Shown here piece by piece: positions 1 through 7,611 of a stretch of 29,419 nt of DNA; within the stretch, counting starts at the first letter, position 1; every line of letters begins with the position of its first letter. The position numbers and the translations under genes are program-made. Origin of the DNA: JAUVIB01 sp964424545 (GTDB lineage: Bacteria > Calditrichota > Calditrichia > Calditrichales > Calditrichaceae); NCBI GenBank assembly GCA_964424545.1, contig CAYRJN010000026.1, forward strand, positions 1 to 29,419. Direction: 5' to 3'. Below the pieces are notes generated by a model, which made no database searches, had not been told where the DNA came from, and saw only the letters and a program-made list of their open reading frames with translations.

Positions 1-9
1 GACGTTATA

Positions 10-115
10 GTCATTCCTGCGTAGGCAGGAATCCAAATGTAGCGGAATTGAATTCCCTTAGGGTTTATAGGGAAAATCAAAATTCAGATTCCCGCCAAAA
101 ACATGCGGGAATGAC
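10..115. repeat. 78-bp repeat family, long variant copy
   Basis: The element begins GTCATTCCTGC, forms a hairpin (TTCCTGC/GCAGGAA, 4-base loop) and ends in a second hairpin closing with GGGAATGAC. It is 106 bp, longer than the usual 78 bp, because of extra sequence between the two hairpins. The outer ends are inverted repeats of each other. It is the first of at least six near-complete copies in the first 10.4 kb. Confidence 0.8.
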
Positions 116-130
116 AGGAGGGAGGGTTTT

Positions 131-155
131 GTCATTCCTACGTAAGCAGGAATCC
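131..155. repeat. Left half of the 78-bp repeat
   Basis: Only the left hairpin arm (GTCATTCC ... GCAGGAATC) is present. The right arm is missing and the sequence runs directly into the start region of the lipoprotein gene. Read in the gene's frame this arm gives the peptide SFLRKQES, which is a translated repeat and not protein. Confidence 0.7.
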
Positions 156-209
156 GTGTGTAAAATAAATTTGTCAATATTATTAAAAATGCAATTAATT
201 GAGATGAAA

Positions 210-1745
210 ATGAGTTATAAAAAGAAACGGTATGTTACATTTATTATTATGGTCGTTATACTATTCGCATGTAGTAAAGATAAAAACAAAGAAGTTGTAT
301 TGGCAAGAGTAGGCGAAGATGTAATCACCGTGAAAGATTTTAGAAATAATTATGAAACGGGGTTCCCGCATCTAAAGAAAAAACCGGACCCGAAGCGTTC
401 TTATCTTGACTATATGATCAAAGAAAAATTGCTTTCTCTTGACGGCTACAAACGCGGTTTTGACCAAGCGCCAAGAGTTAAAAAATATGAAAAAGAATTA
501 TTAAACGAACTGTTGATAGAGCAAGTATTTACCAAAGAAGTCGGATCAAAAATAAATATCACTTCCGAACAAATAAAAGATGCAATCACAAAAGCCAAAG
601 TAAGCTGGAAAATGCGCTATTGGTTTGAACCCAATGAGCAAAGCGCTAAAGCCATTTGCGAAGCAATGAGGAAAGAAGGTTACACGGAAATATTGGATAA
701 AATACTAAAAAAAAATCCCGAATTACCCATAAAGCCCAAAGATTTGACAACTCAGTACGTAACGTATCTTGATGTTCCGGATAATGTTCTTAACGCTATT
801 AAGGATTTACCCGTCGGCGATATATCCGATCCCGTTTTAATTAACGGCGTTTATTATATATTTCAGGTTCTTGATGTCAGACGAGATATGATTACAGATT
901 TTGATTATAAAAACGGTTATGAAAAATATCGTCAGATTTTATATTATAGACAACTAAAAAAAGACGCCGAAAAATATGTACATAATTTGGTTTCCTCAAA
1001 AACATTGAAATTCAAATCCGCTCCTTTTAATATTTTGGCTAAGGCTTTAACGGAATGGAAAGAATCGGATGCCTTAAGAAAAAAAGATTTCAAAGAGGTT
1101 GTGATGAATGCAAAAGATAAATCATCTAATCTGTTTAAATTAAATGAAGAATTGAATAGCGCCTTATTAACTGTTGATGGAAAACCGTGGACGGTCAAAG
1201 ATGTTTTGGATAGGGGAAATATTTGGCGGGATATTAAAATAAATCCGCGCAATCCCAAAAGCATCAGGCCGAGAGTCGCCGACGAACTGGCTTTACAAGT
1301 ACGTAATAAATATCTTTTGCAAAAAGCCGATGAAATGGATTTGAAAGATGAGCCTTCCGTACAGAATGAGTTGAAATCATGGCGGGATAAATGGGTATAT
1401 AAAGAGGCTCGAAATTATTATTTAAAAGATGTAAGAGTAAAAGATAAATCCATAAAAAATTATTTACAAGAGATTTATGCCGATAGTCTTGAAGAAATTG
1501 AAAAAGATTCTACATATAAAAATATATATTCGGATGCCAAAAGGCATTTGATGATTGACAGCATTCGACATGCATTGGATTTGAAAATTGATTCTTTGAA
1601 AAAAGTTTATCCCGTATGGATAAATGAAGCGGTTTTGGATACTATAAAAGTAGTGCAAAGTGAAAAAACACATACGATTGATCTGCAGGTTTATAAGAGA
1701 AGCAGCAATCGCATGGCGGTGCCCATTGTGGACCCGACATGGTGA
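210..1745 (+). CDS. Parvulin-type peptidyl-prolyl isomerase (PpiC/SurA-like) lipoprotein
   Basis: Predicted periplasmic, membrane-anchored folding factor. From the ATG at 210 the product is 511 residues. It opens with a basic, hydrophobic signal ending in the lipobox LFAC (Cys21). A SurA-N-like helical part follows (about 30-120), then a divergent parvulin segment (about 120-228) with the pattern D(I)SDPV..NGVYYIFQVLD typical of PpiC rotamases. The remaining lysine-rich C-terminal half is predicted helical and repeats a ...LALQVRNKYLLQKADEMDLKD... element seen in SurA/PrsA-like proteins. An open frame extends upstream to 48, but that stretch translates intergenic repeats; 210 is preferred (204 and 189 are alternatives) because it puts a normal signal peptide at the N-terminus. 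No strong ribosome site is visible. It precedes three exported proteins, consistent with a role in envelope protein folding, which is inference. Confidence 0.8.
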   Translation: MSYKKKRYVTFIIMVVILFACSKDKNKEVVLARVGEDVITVKDFRNNYETGFPHLKKKPDPKRSYLDYMIKEKLLSLDGYKRGFDQAPRVKKYEKELLNELLIEQVFTKEVGSKINITSEQIKDAITKAKVSWKMRYWFEPNEQSAKAICEAMRKEGYTEILDKILKKNPELPIKPKDLTTQYVTYLDVPDNVLNAIKDLPVGDISDPVLINGVYYIFQVLDVRRDMITDFDYKNGYEKYRQILYYRQLKKDAEKYVHNLVSSKTLKFKSAPFNILAKALTEWKESDALRKKDFKEVVMNAKDKSSNLFKLNEELNSALLTVDGKPWTVKDVLDRGNIWRDIKINPRNPKSIRPRVADELALQVRNKYLLQKADEMDLKDEPSVQNELKSWRDKWVYKEARNYYLKDVRVKDKSIKNYLQEIYADSLEEIEKDSTYKNIYSDAKRHLMIDSIRHALDLKIDSLKKVYPVWINEAVLDTIKVVQSEKTHTIDLQVYKRSSNRMAVPIVDPTW

Positions 1746-1782
1746 AATAAAGATTCCGAATGGGGGAACACAAGGCATGCTT

Positions 1783-1860
1783 GTCATTCCTTCGAAAGGA
1801 GGAATCTAAACGCCGCACCTGGCAAGATTTAGATTTCCGCTTAAAACATGGAGGGATAAC
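1783..1860. repeat. 78-bp repeat, copy 2
   Basis: Starts GTCATTCC, left hairpin around TTCGAAAGGAGGAATCT, right arm AGATTTCCG ... GGGATAAC. Exactly 78 bp between the outer ends. The right end is slightly degraded. Confidence 0.8.
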
Positions 1861-1875
1861 AGGATGGAGCGTTTT

Positions 1876-1953
1876 GTCATTTCTGCGCGGGCAGGAATCT
1901 GAATATAGCTACCGCAAAAATTTAGATTCCCGATAAAGACATTCGGGGATGAC
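1876..1953. repeat. 78-bp repeat, copy 3
   Basis: Starts GTCATTTCTGC and ends CGGGGATGAC; 78 bp. It lies only 15 bp after copy 2, and the spacer (AGGATGGAGCGTTTT) resembles the one between the first two copies near position 120. A decayed half copy (GTTCTCCGATAAAACGAAGAG) follows at about 1976. Copies 2 and 3 together account for most of the 311-bp gap before the next gene. Confidence 0.8.
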
Positions 1954-2056
1954 GGCAGGAATATTCATCGCTGTCGTTCTCCGATAAAACGAAGAGTCTA
2001 AAGGTTTAGATTGATTAAGTAAAAAAAATTAAATTCATAATACGAAAGGAAGAAAA

Positions 2057-4579
2057 ATGAGAAAATTAACTTTGATCGCCATATTTTCAGTGTCGCTCTT
2101 CTTGGGCCTTTCATTTGCTCAAAGCGATTTGGTGGGCCATTGGAAGTTTGACGATCCGAATAATCCGGGTAAAGCAGAAATCGGCAATGATCTGGTTCAG
2201 CAGGGAAGCGGCGTAACCTATGTTCCCGGTCCATCTATGGACGATGGGGCCGTTAAGGTAGCCAACGGCACGTATTTTATTGTTCCCCATGGTATTGATC
2301 CCAACGGCGGGGGAAGCAATGTGAATGAATTTTCCATTGTTATGGATATTCAAATACCGGCAACCAATAAATGGTATTGTATGTATCAAACCGATGCGAC
2401 CAATCAAGACGACGGCGAATGGTTTATCAGTCCGTCAGGCAATATGGGCGTAGGCGCTACAGGGTATACCAATTATATTTATGATCGTACAACGGAATGG
2501 TATCGCATTGCTGTATCCGTAAAGAACGGCGTACAGTATAATTATTATAGCGACGGCGTAAAACGACTTGAAGGTACGGCGGGCTCTATTGACGGGCGGT
2601 TCTCGCTTGGGAACACCTTTTTACTTTTTGCCGATAATAATAATGAAGATAGTCCGATTAATGTGGCTGACGCCAAACTCTATTCACGGGCTTTAACCGA
2701 TGCCGAAATTGAAGCGCTTGGCGGATATGAACATAAAGCCCCCCCCCCTCCCGTTGATTCGTTAATACAACCATATTTACAAACGCCAACACCGACTTCC
2801 GTCTATATCAGCTGGCATGCCTCTCCCGGAGAGGAATCGGTTGTTGAGTATGGGACGGATGAAACATTGGGCAGTATTGAAACGGGCACGGTGCATATAT
2901 TTACGGATTCAAGCCGCTGGTGGCATACCGTAAAATTAACCAATTTAACGCCCTCCACGATCTATTATTATAAAGCAAAAACCGATTCTTTTGAGTCGGA
3001 TATTTATACATTCAAAACGCCGCCGGTTAAGGGCGAAAACAGCAGCCATATTCGCTTTTTTGTAATAGGGGATAATCGTACAGATCCGGATAAATTTACC
3101 GAAGTTTTGGACAGTATGAGAAGTACGGCTGTAAAACGCTATGGCGAAGATATAGAAGAGGAGATTAATTTAATCCTTGATGTGGGCGATATCGTTACCA
3201 ACGGATCAATTTTATCCCAGTATAAAACGGAGTTCTTTGAGCCGTTGGCAAATTGGTCTGCAAATGTTCCGGTTATGGTGAGTATCGGTAACCATGAAGG
3301 GGAAGCGGACAATTATTATCAATATATGAAATATGAAGATATCGGCGGTCCGGAAGGTGAAAAATATTACTCATTTACTATTGGCAGAGTGCTATTTATC
3401 GGTATTAACAGCAATGTTAGCTTGCGTAACGATACACAAATTGCCTGGTTGGATACAATCTTGACAAGAGCGCAGAATGATAGCAGTATTGACTGGATTT
3501 TTGCTTATAATCATCATCCGGGACATAGCGAAATATGGCCGGACGGTAATACTCAATATGTTCAGGATCGTGTAATTCCCACCTTAAATAAATACAGCAA
3601 GGCGGATTTTCTTTTTTACGGCCATTCCCATAATTATGAAAGAGGCGCCGTACAGGAAGGCAATGTGCGCTTAATGCTTTCCGGCGGCGCCGGATCGGCT
3701 TTAGACCGCTGGGGCATGTATCCTAATCAGGAAAATTATCCCGAAATACAAAAAGCCTATGATCATTATTGCTATGCTTTGGTAGATATTGATATTCCCA
3801 ATAAAAAATATACGGCTACGACCTACAGCTTGGGGAACTTGGATAAATTTTTACCCAATGTGATTATTGATAGTTGCTATCGCGATAAAACAAAAACAAC
3901 GGGGCCGCCCAAACCGCAATTGGTCGCTCCGGAATCAGGCGCGAGTCAAACGCCGCCTTTTGAATTAGAAGCGGATGATCTTACTAAAGATTACGATATT
4001 ATGAGCTCACAATTTCAAGTAAGCGATAGCTCCGGTAATTATAATAATCCCGTAATAGACGTCATCCGTGATTTTGAAGATATATATGGCGATACGGGCG
4101 CTCCGGATTATGAGCCTATCGATCTGAATAAAAATATCGATTTATCGAAATATATGGTAACGGGTAAAGGATTGGAAACGGGTAAAACATACTATTGGCG
4201 TATGAGGTATCGGGATAAAAACCTGCAATGGTCGGAATGGTCGGAAGAACGTTCGTTTGGTAATGTCACCTCTATTGACGAACCGCTTGTTCCTGTGGTT
4301 AAAGAGACGAAGTTATATGAAAATTATCCCAATCCTTTTAATCCGGCCACTACAATCAAATTTGCCATAAAAGAGCCGGGAAAAGTCACGCTAAAAATCT
4401 ATTCGATCGAAGGCCGTATTGTAAGAACGTTGGTGAATAATGAAATGTCAACAGGCGCATATCAGGTTCGTTGGGATGGAAAGAACGAAAATAATATTTC
4501 GGTTCCGTCCGGAACCTATTTATATAAGATCGAAGCGCCGAATTATACGAAAACGTTGAAAGCTTTGTTAATAAAATGA
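2057..4579 (+). CDS. Secreted LamG / purple-acid-phosphatase-like metallophosphoesterase with sorting tail (paralogue 1)
   Basis: 840 residues. Visible order: signal peptide 1-21 (cleavage after SFA), LamG/concanavalin-like domain about 24-222, a proline linker, an FN3-like domain of the kind found N-terminal in purple acid phosphatases (about 236-322), a calcineurin-type phosphoesterase (about 330-610), an Ig/FN3-like domain, and a C-terminal YPNPFNPAT sorting domain from about 752. Metal-ligand motifs are present in order: GDNR (about 338), GDIV (about 376), GNHE (about 410), HHPGH (about 486) and GHSHNYER (about 522), so the active site looks intact. The likely activity is hydrolysis of phosphate esters or nucleotides outside the cell or at the outer membrane; the substrate is unknown. 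The start follows AAGGAAG. Its last third is identical to paralogue 3, and the linker is encoded by a C10 tract. Confidence 0.88.
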   Translation: MRKLTLIAIFSVSLFLGLSFAQSDLVGHWKFDDPNNPGKAEIGNDLVQQGSGVTYVPGPSMDDGAVKVANGTYFIVPHGIDPNGGGSNVNEFSIVMDIQIPATNKWYCMYQTDATNQDDGEWFISPSGNMGVGATGYTNYIYDRTTEWYRIAVSVKNGVQYNYYSDGVKRLEGTAGSIDGRFSLGNTFLLFADNNNEDSPINVADAKLYSRALTDAEIEALGGYEHKAPPPPVDSLIQPYLQTPTPTSVYISWHASPGEESVVEYGTDETLGSIETGTVHIFTDSSRWWHTVKLTNLTPSTIYYYKAKTDSFESDIYTFKTPPVKGENSSHIRFFVIGDNRTDPDKFTEVLDSMRSTAVKRYGEDIEEEINLILDVGDIVTNGSILSQYKTEFFEPLANWSANVPVMVSIGNHEGEADNYYQYMKYEDIGGPEGEKYYSFTIGRVLFIGINSNVSLRNDTQIAWLDTILTRAQNDSSIDWIFAYNHHPGHSEIWPDGNTQYVQDRVIPTLNKYSKADFLFYGHSHNYERGAVQEGNVRLMLSGGAGSALDRWGMYPNQENYPEIQKAYDHYCYALVDIDIPNKKYTATTYSLGNLDKFLPNVIIDSCYRDKTKTTGPPKPQLVAPESGASQTPPFELEADDLTKDYDIMSSQFQVSDSSGNYNNPVIDVIRDFEDIYGDTGAPDYEPIDLNKNIDLSKYMVTGKGLETGKTYYWRMRYRDKNLQWSEWSEERSFGNVTSIDEPLVPVVKETKLYENYPNPFNPATTIKFAIKEPGKVTLKIYSIEGRIVRTLVNNEMSTGAYQVRWDGKNENNISVPSGTYLYKIEAPNYTKTLKALLIK
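2739..2748. repeat. Homopolymer tract C10 inside a coding region
   Basis: Ten consecutive C residues encode the proline linker between the LamG and FN3-like domains of paralogue 1. The frame is open at this length. Paralogues 2 and 3 do not have the tract. It is a possible slippage site, or a place where sequencing length errors are likely. Confidence 0.9.
3536..4515. repeat. 980-bp direct repeat, copy A (identical to 9070-10049)
   Basis: Read side by side, this stretch and the one 5534 bases downstream show no differences. Both edges are abrupt: immediately outside, the two genes differ at many third positions. It covers the last metal motif of the phosphoesterase through most of the sorting tail. 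Confidence 0.9.
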
Positions 4580-4599
4580 CAGATGTGGAGAAACTATTT

Positions 4600-4682
4600 G
4601 TCCTTCCTGCGAAAGCAGGAATTTGAATGTAGCAAATGGTAAGATTCAGATTCCCGTTCCGTTTAAACGGGACGGGAATGAC
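4600..4682. repeat. 78-bp repeat, 83-bp variant
   Basis: Starts GTCCTTCCTGCGAAAGCAGG and ends ACGGGAATGAC. The right hairpin is enlarged by the symmetrical stretch CCCGTTCCGTTTAAACGGGA, which explains the five extra bases. Confidence 0.8.
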
Positions 4683-4707
4683 AGGACGTGGAGGGAACAA
4701 AACCCAA

Positions 4708-4745
4708 ACATTTAGATTCTCCGATAAATCGGAGAATCTAAATGT
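4708..4745. repeat. Perfect 38-bp palindrome (18-bp arms)
   Basis: The arm ACATTTAGATTCTCCGAT is followed by AA and its exact reverse complement. The core (ATTCTCCGATAAATCGG) resembles the left arm of the copies at 7423 and 10290, so this is probably a derivative of the same repeat family. It sits 53 bp before the start of the next gene and could form a very stable hairpin in the leader. Confidence 0.85.
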
Positions 4746-4797
4746 ATAATATGATTAAATAAAAAAATATAAACTCAAAATAGAGATATAAGAAAAA

Positions 4798-7350
4798 ATG
4801 AGAAAATTAATGGTTTTTAGCGCGCTTATTATCGGCTTGTTTTTCCAATTGTCCATTGCCCAAAGTGATTTGGTCGGCCATTGGACTTTTAATGATTCGG
4901 GGCAGCCTTTAAAGGCAGATGTTGGAAAAGATTTAACGCTTAGCGGCAGCGGTATGTGGGTTGTCGACGGTCCCGATGATAGTAACGGCGCCGTACGGAT
5001 AGGTATAGGGAGTGAGCTTATCGTTGATCATGGTATGGATGCCAACGGCGGAGGTAGCCAGGTAAACGAATACTCAATCGTAATGGATATTCATTTGCCT
5101 ACTAAGCCTTCCTCCGGTCATACTTATTGCATGTATCAAACAAACAGCGCTAATTCAAATGACGGAGATTGGTTTATTAATCAATACGGCGAAATGGGAG
5201 TCGGCGCCGTTGGATATACAAATTATATTTTTAATCGAACCGACAAATGGTATCGAATTGCTATTTCCGTTAAGAATGGGGTTAAATATAATTATTATTC
5301 GGATGGCGTGAAACTGTTAGAGGGGACGGCGGGATCAATTGACGGGCGATTTGCTCTTGGCAGTAAATTCTTATTATTTGCCGATCAAAATGGAGAAGAC
5401 GGCCCTATAGATGTTGCCGATGTAAAACTATATTCCAGAGCCTTAAGCGATGGCGAAATCGAAGCGCTTGGCGGTTATTTTGTCCCTGTGGTGGATACGG
5501 AAATAAATCCCTATTTGCAATCGCCCACGGATAGTTCAATATATATTTGTTGGAACGCTTATCCGGGCGACGATGCAGTAGTGGAATATGGAAGCAGCGC
5601 GTCTCTCGGAGAAACGGCAAGCGGCTCGGTTTATGTTTTTCCCGATTCATCACGTTGGTGGCATATGGTAAAATTAAAAGGATTAACGCCTAATACCACA
5701 TATTATTATAAAGCGAAATCAGGCGGCCATGAATCTTCTATTTATAGATTTACAACGCCGCCCGCCAAAGGCGCCAATAGCGGCCATTTTCGTATTGTCG
5801 TAATTGGAGATAATCAACGCGTTAGCGGTACAAAACTCTATCAAATTGTAGATAATATAGAAGATAAAGTTAATGAACTATACGGCGCATCGGGCATTGA
5901 TAGTATCAACTTAATCATAAATGTAGGCGATATCGTTAATGATGGAAGAATTCTGCGGCAATTTGACGACCAGTTTTTTAAGCCGCTTGAACCTGTATCG
6001 CCTTATATTCCAACGATGGTCAGTATCGGTAATCATGAGCGGGAAGCAGAAAATTTTTACAGCTATATGAAATACGAGGATTTTGCCGGCGCAGAGGGAG
6101 AACCCTATTACAGTTATAAACTCGGCCGTATTTGTTTTATTGCCTTAAACACGAATAAAAGCAGCGATATGGGATTGGATTATGAGTTTAATTACCGTAC
6201 TCTCACGCAGATAGATTGGTTGAAAACAGTTTTGGAAGACGCTCAGAATGATGATGATATTGATTGGATTATCACCTATTTTCATCATCCGGGACATACG
6301 GAAATTTCTCCTCCCAGCGCCAGACTTTATGTACAAGCTCAAGTTCTTCCGGTACTTAATAAATACAGTAAGGCGGAAATGGCCATTTACGGTCATGCGC
6401 ATGATTATGAACGGGGCGCCCTGCCGGAAGGCAATTTGCGTCTAATGCTCGTAGGCGGCAGCGGCTCTTATTTGGAACGCTGGGGCGATTATACAAATAT
6501 CGATTATCCTGAAATCCAGAAAACTTACGACCATTATTGTTATTCCATTATTGATATTGATCTTGCCGCAAAAAAATATATAACAAAGTCTTATAGTCTT
6601 GGAAATGATGATAAACCGCTTGCCAATATAATGATCGATTCGTTTTATCGTGATAAAAATGCGCTGCCTCCCGCAAAACCGGAGTTGGTATCTCCTGATT
6701 CCGGCGCTTATATTAAGCCGATCTTTTGGGTTGAAGCAGAAGATTTAACCAAAGATTATGATATCATGAGTTCGCAATTTCAAGTAACGGATGTAAAAGG
6801 CGATTACAGCTACCCTAAAGTGGAAAAAATACAGGATTTTGAAGATATTTATAAAGACAGCGGTTCTCCTTATTATACTCCGATAGACGTTAATAAGGGT
6901 ATAGAATTGAATAAGTTTTTAATAACCGGTCTTGGACTTAGTCAGGGTAAAACGTATTGGTGGCGTATGCGATACCGTGATAAAAACCTGCAATGGTCGG
7001 AATGGTCGAATGAATGGTCGTTTACCAATGACGATCCGCAAGCCATTGGCGAACCTTCTACCGCCGTAGTTAAAGAAACAAAATTGTATGCTAATTATCC
7101 CAATCCCTTTAATCCGGCGACGAGCATAAAGTTTACTATTAAAAATGCGGGTAATGTTACTTTAAAAGTTTACTCCATTGACGGGCGTCTTGTAAAAATA
7201 TTGGTAAATAAAGAAATGCAGTCAGGAGAATACAATTTACGCTGGAATGGGAGAAATGCCCATGGTGTTTCGGTTCCTTCAGGCGCTTATTTGTATCGTT
7301 TGGAAGCGCCGGGTTATACAAAAACATTAAAGGCTCTGTTGATTAAATAG
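4798..7350 (+). CDS. Secreted LamG / purple-acid-phosphatase-like metallophosphoesterase with sorting tail (paralogue 2)
   Basis: 850 residues, the same architecture as its two neighbours: signal peptide (cleavage after SIA), LamG-like domain, FN3-like domain, calcineurin-type phosphoesterase, Ig/FN3-like domain and YPNPFNPAT tail. The metal motifs are GDNQ, GDIV, GNHE, HHPGH and GHAHDYER, so the site is probably functional, but GDNQ replaces GDNR and the loop after GNHE carries a short insertion (around SSDMGLDYEFNYRT) not seen in the others. It is clearly the most diverged of the three and has no long identical tract with them. Predicted extracellular or cell-surface hydrolase of phosphate esters; substrate unknown. 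The ribosome site is weak (GATATAAGAAAAA before the ATG), and a long palindrome lies just upstream. Confidence 0.87.
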   Translation: MRKLMVFSALIIGLFFQLSIAQSDLVGHWTFNDSGQPLKADVGKDLTLSGSGMWVVDGPDDSNGAVRIGIGSELIVDHGMDANGGGSQVNEYSIVMDIHLPTKPSSGHTYCMYQTNSANSNDGDWFINQYGEMGVGAVGYTNYIFNRTDKWYRIAISVKNGVKYNYYSDGVKLLEGTAGSIDGRFALGSKFLLFADQNGEDGPIDVADVKLYSRALSDGEIEALGGYFVPVVDTEINPYLQSPTDSSIYICWNAYPGDDAVVEYGSSASLGETASGSVYVFPDSSRWWHMVKLKGLTPNTTYYYKAKSGGHESSIYRFTTPPAKGANSGHFRIVVIGDNQRVSGTKLYQIVDNIEDKVNELYGASGIDSINLIINVGDIVNDGRILRQFDDQFFKPLEPVSPYIPTMVSIGNHEREAENFYSYMKYEDFAGAEGEPYYSYKLGRICFIALNTNKSSDMGLDYEFNYRTLTQIDWLKTVLEDAQNDDDIDWIITYFHHPGHTEISPPSARLYVQAQVLPVLNKYSKAEMAIYGHAHDYERGALPEGNLRLMLVGGSGSYLERWGDYTNIDYPEIQKTYDHYCYSIIDIDLAAKKYITKSYSLGNDDKPLANIMIDSFYRDKNALPPAKPELVSPDSGAYIKPIFWVEAEDLTKDYDIMSSQFQVTDVKGDYSYPKVEKIQDFEDIYKDSGSPYYTPIDVNKGIELNKFLITGLGLSQGKTYWWRMRYRDKNLQWSEWSNEWSFTNDDPQAIGEPSTAVVKETKLYANYPNPFNPATSIKFTIKNAGNVTLKVYSIDGRLVKILVNKEMQSGEYNLRWNGRNAHGVSVPSGAYLYRLEAPGYTKTLKALLIK

Positions 7351-7422
7351 TAATGTTAGGTTTTTTTGTTTATTTTGTAAGGTTAATGGATGGCAGGAGT
7401 GAAGGAATAAAGCTCACTATTT

Positions 7423-7500
7423 GTCATTCTTCGATAAATCGGTGAATTTTAATGCTGAAACGCTTAGATTCGGATTCCCGATTAATGCACACGTGATGAC
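7423..7500. repeat. 78-bp repeat, copy 5
   Basis: Starts GTCATTCTTCGATAAATCGG and ends ACGTGATGAC, 78 bp. The sequence before it (GAAGGAATAAAGCTCACTATTT) resembles the one before the half copy at 19108, so some flanking sequence appears to belong to the unit. Confidence 0.75.
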
Positions 7501-7611
7501 AGCAGTGGAAGAGTGGGGGCGACACCGGTTTGATTTGTTATTGCTTTGCAAAAAATACCGCTGGCATTCCCAATAGGGATAAATTCTTGGAAGAATTCGA
7601 ATGGAGAATTT

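Noticed and set aside
10..155. CRISPR-like array
   Set aside because: The repeats are palindromic, occur on both sides of genes, differ in sequence and have no regular unique spacers or cas genes.
48..209. N-terminal extension of the parvulin lipoprotein from a TTG at 48
   Set aside because: The stretch translates two intergenic repeat arms (including SFLRKQES) and would bury the lipoprotein signal peptide more than 50 residues from the N-terminus.
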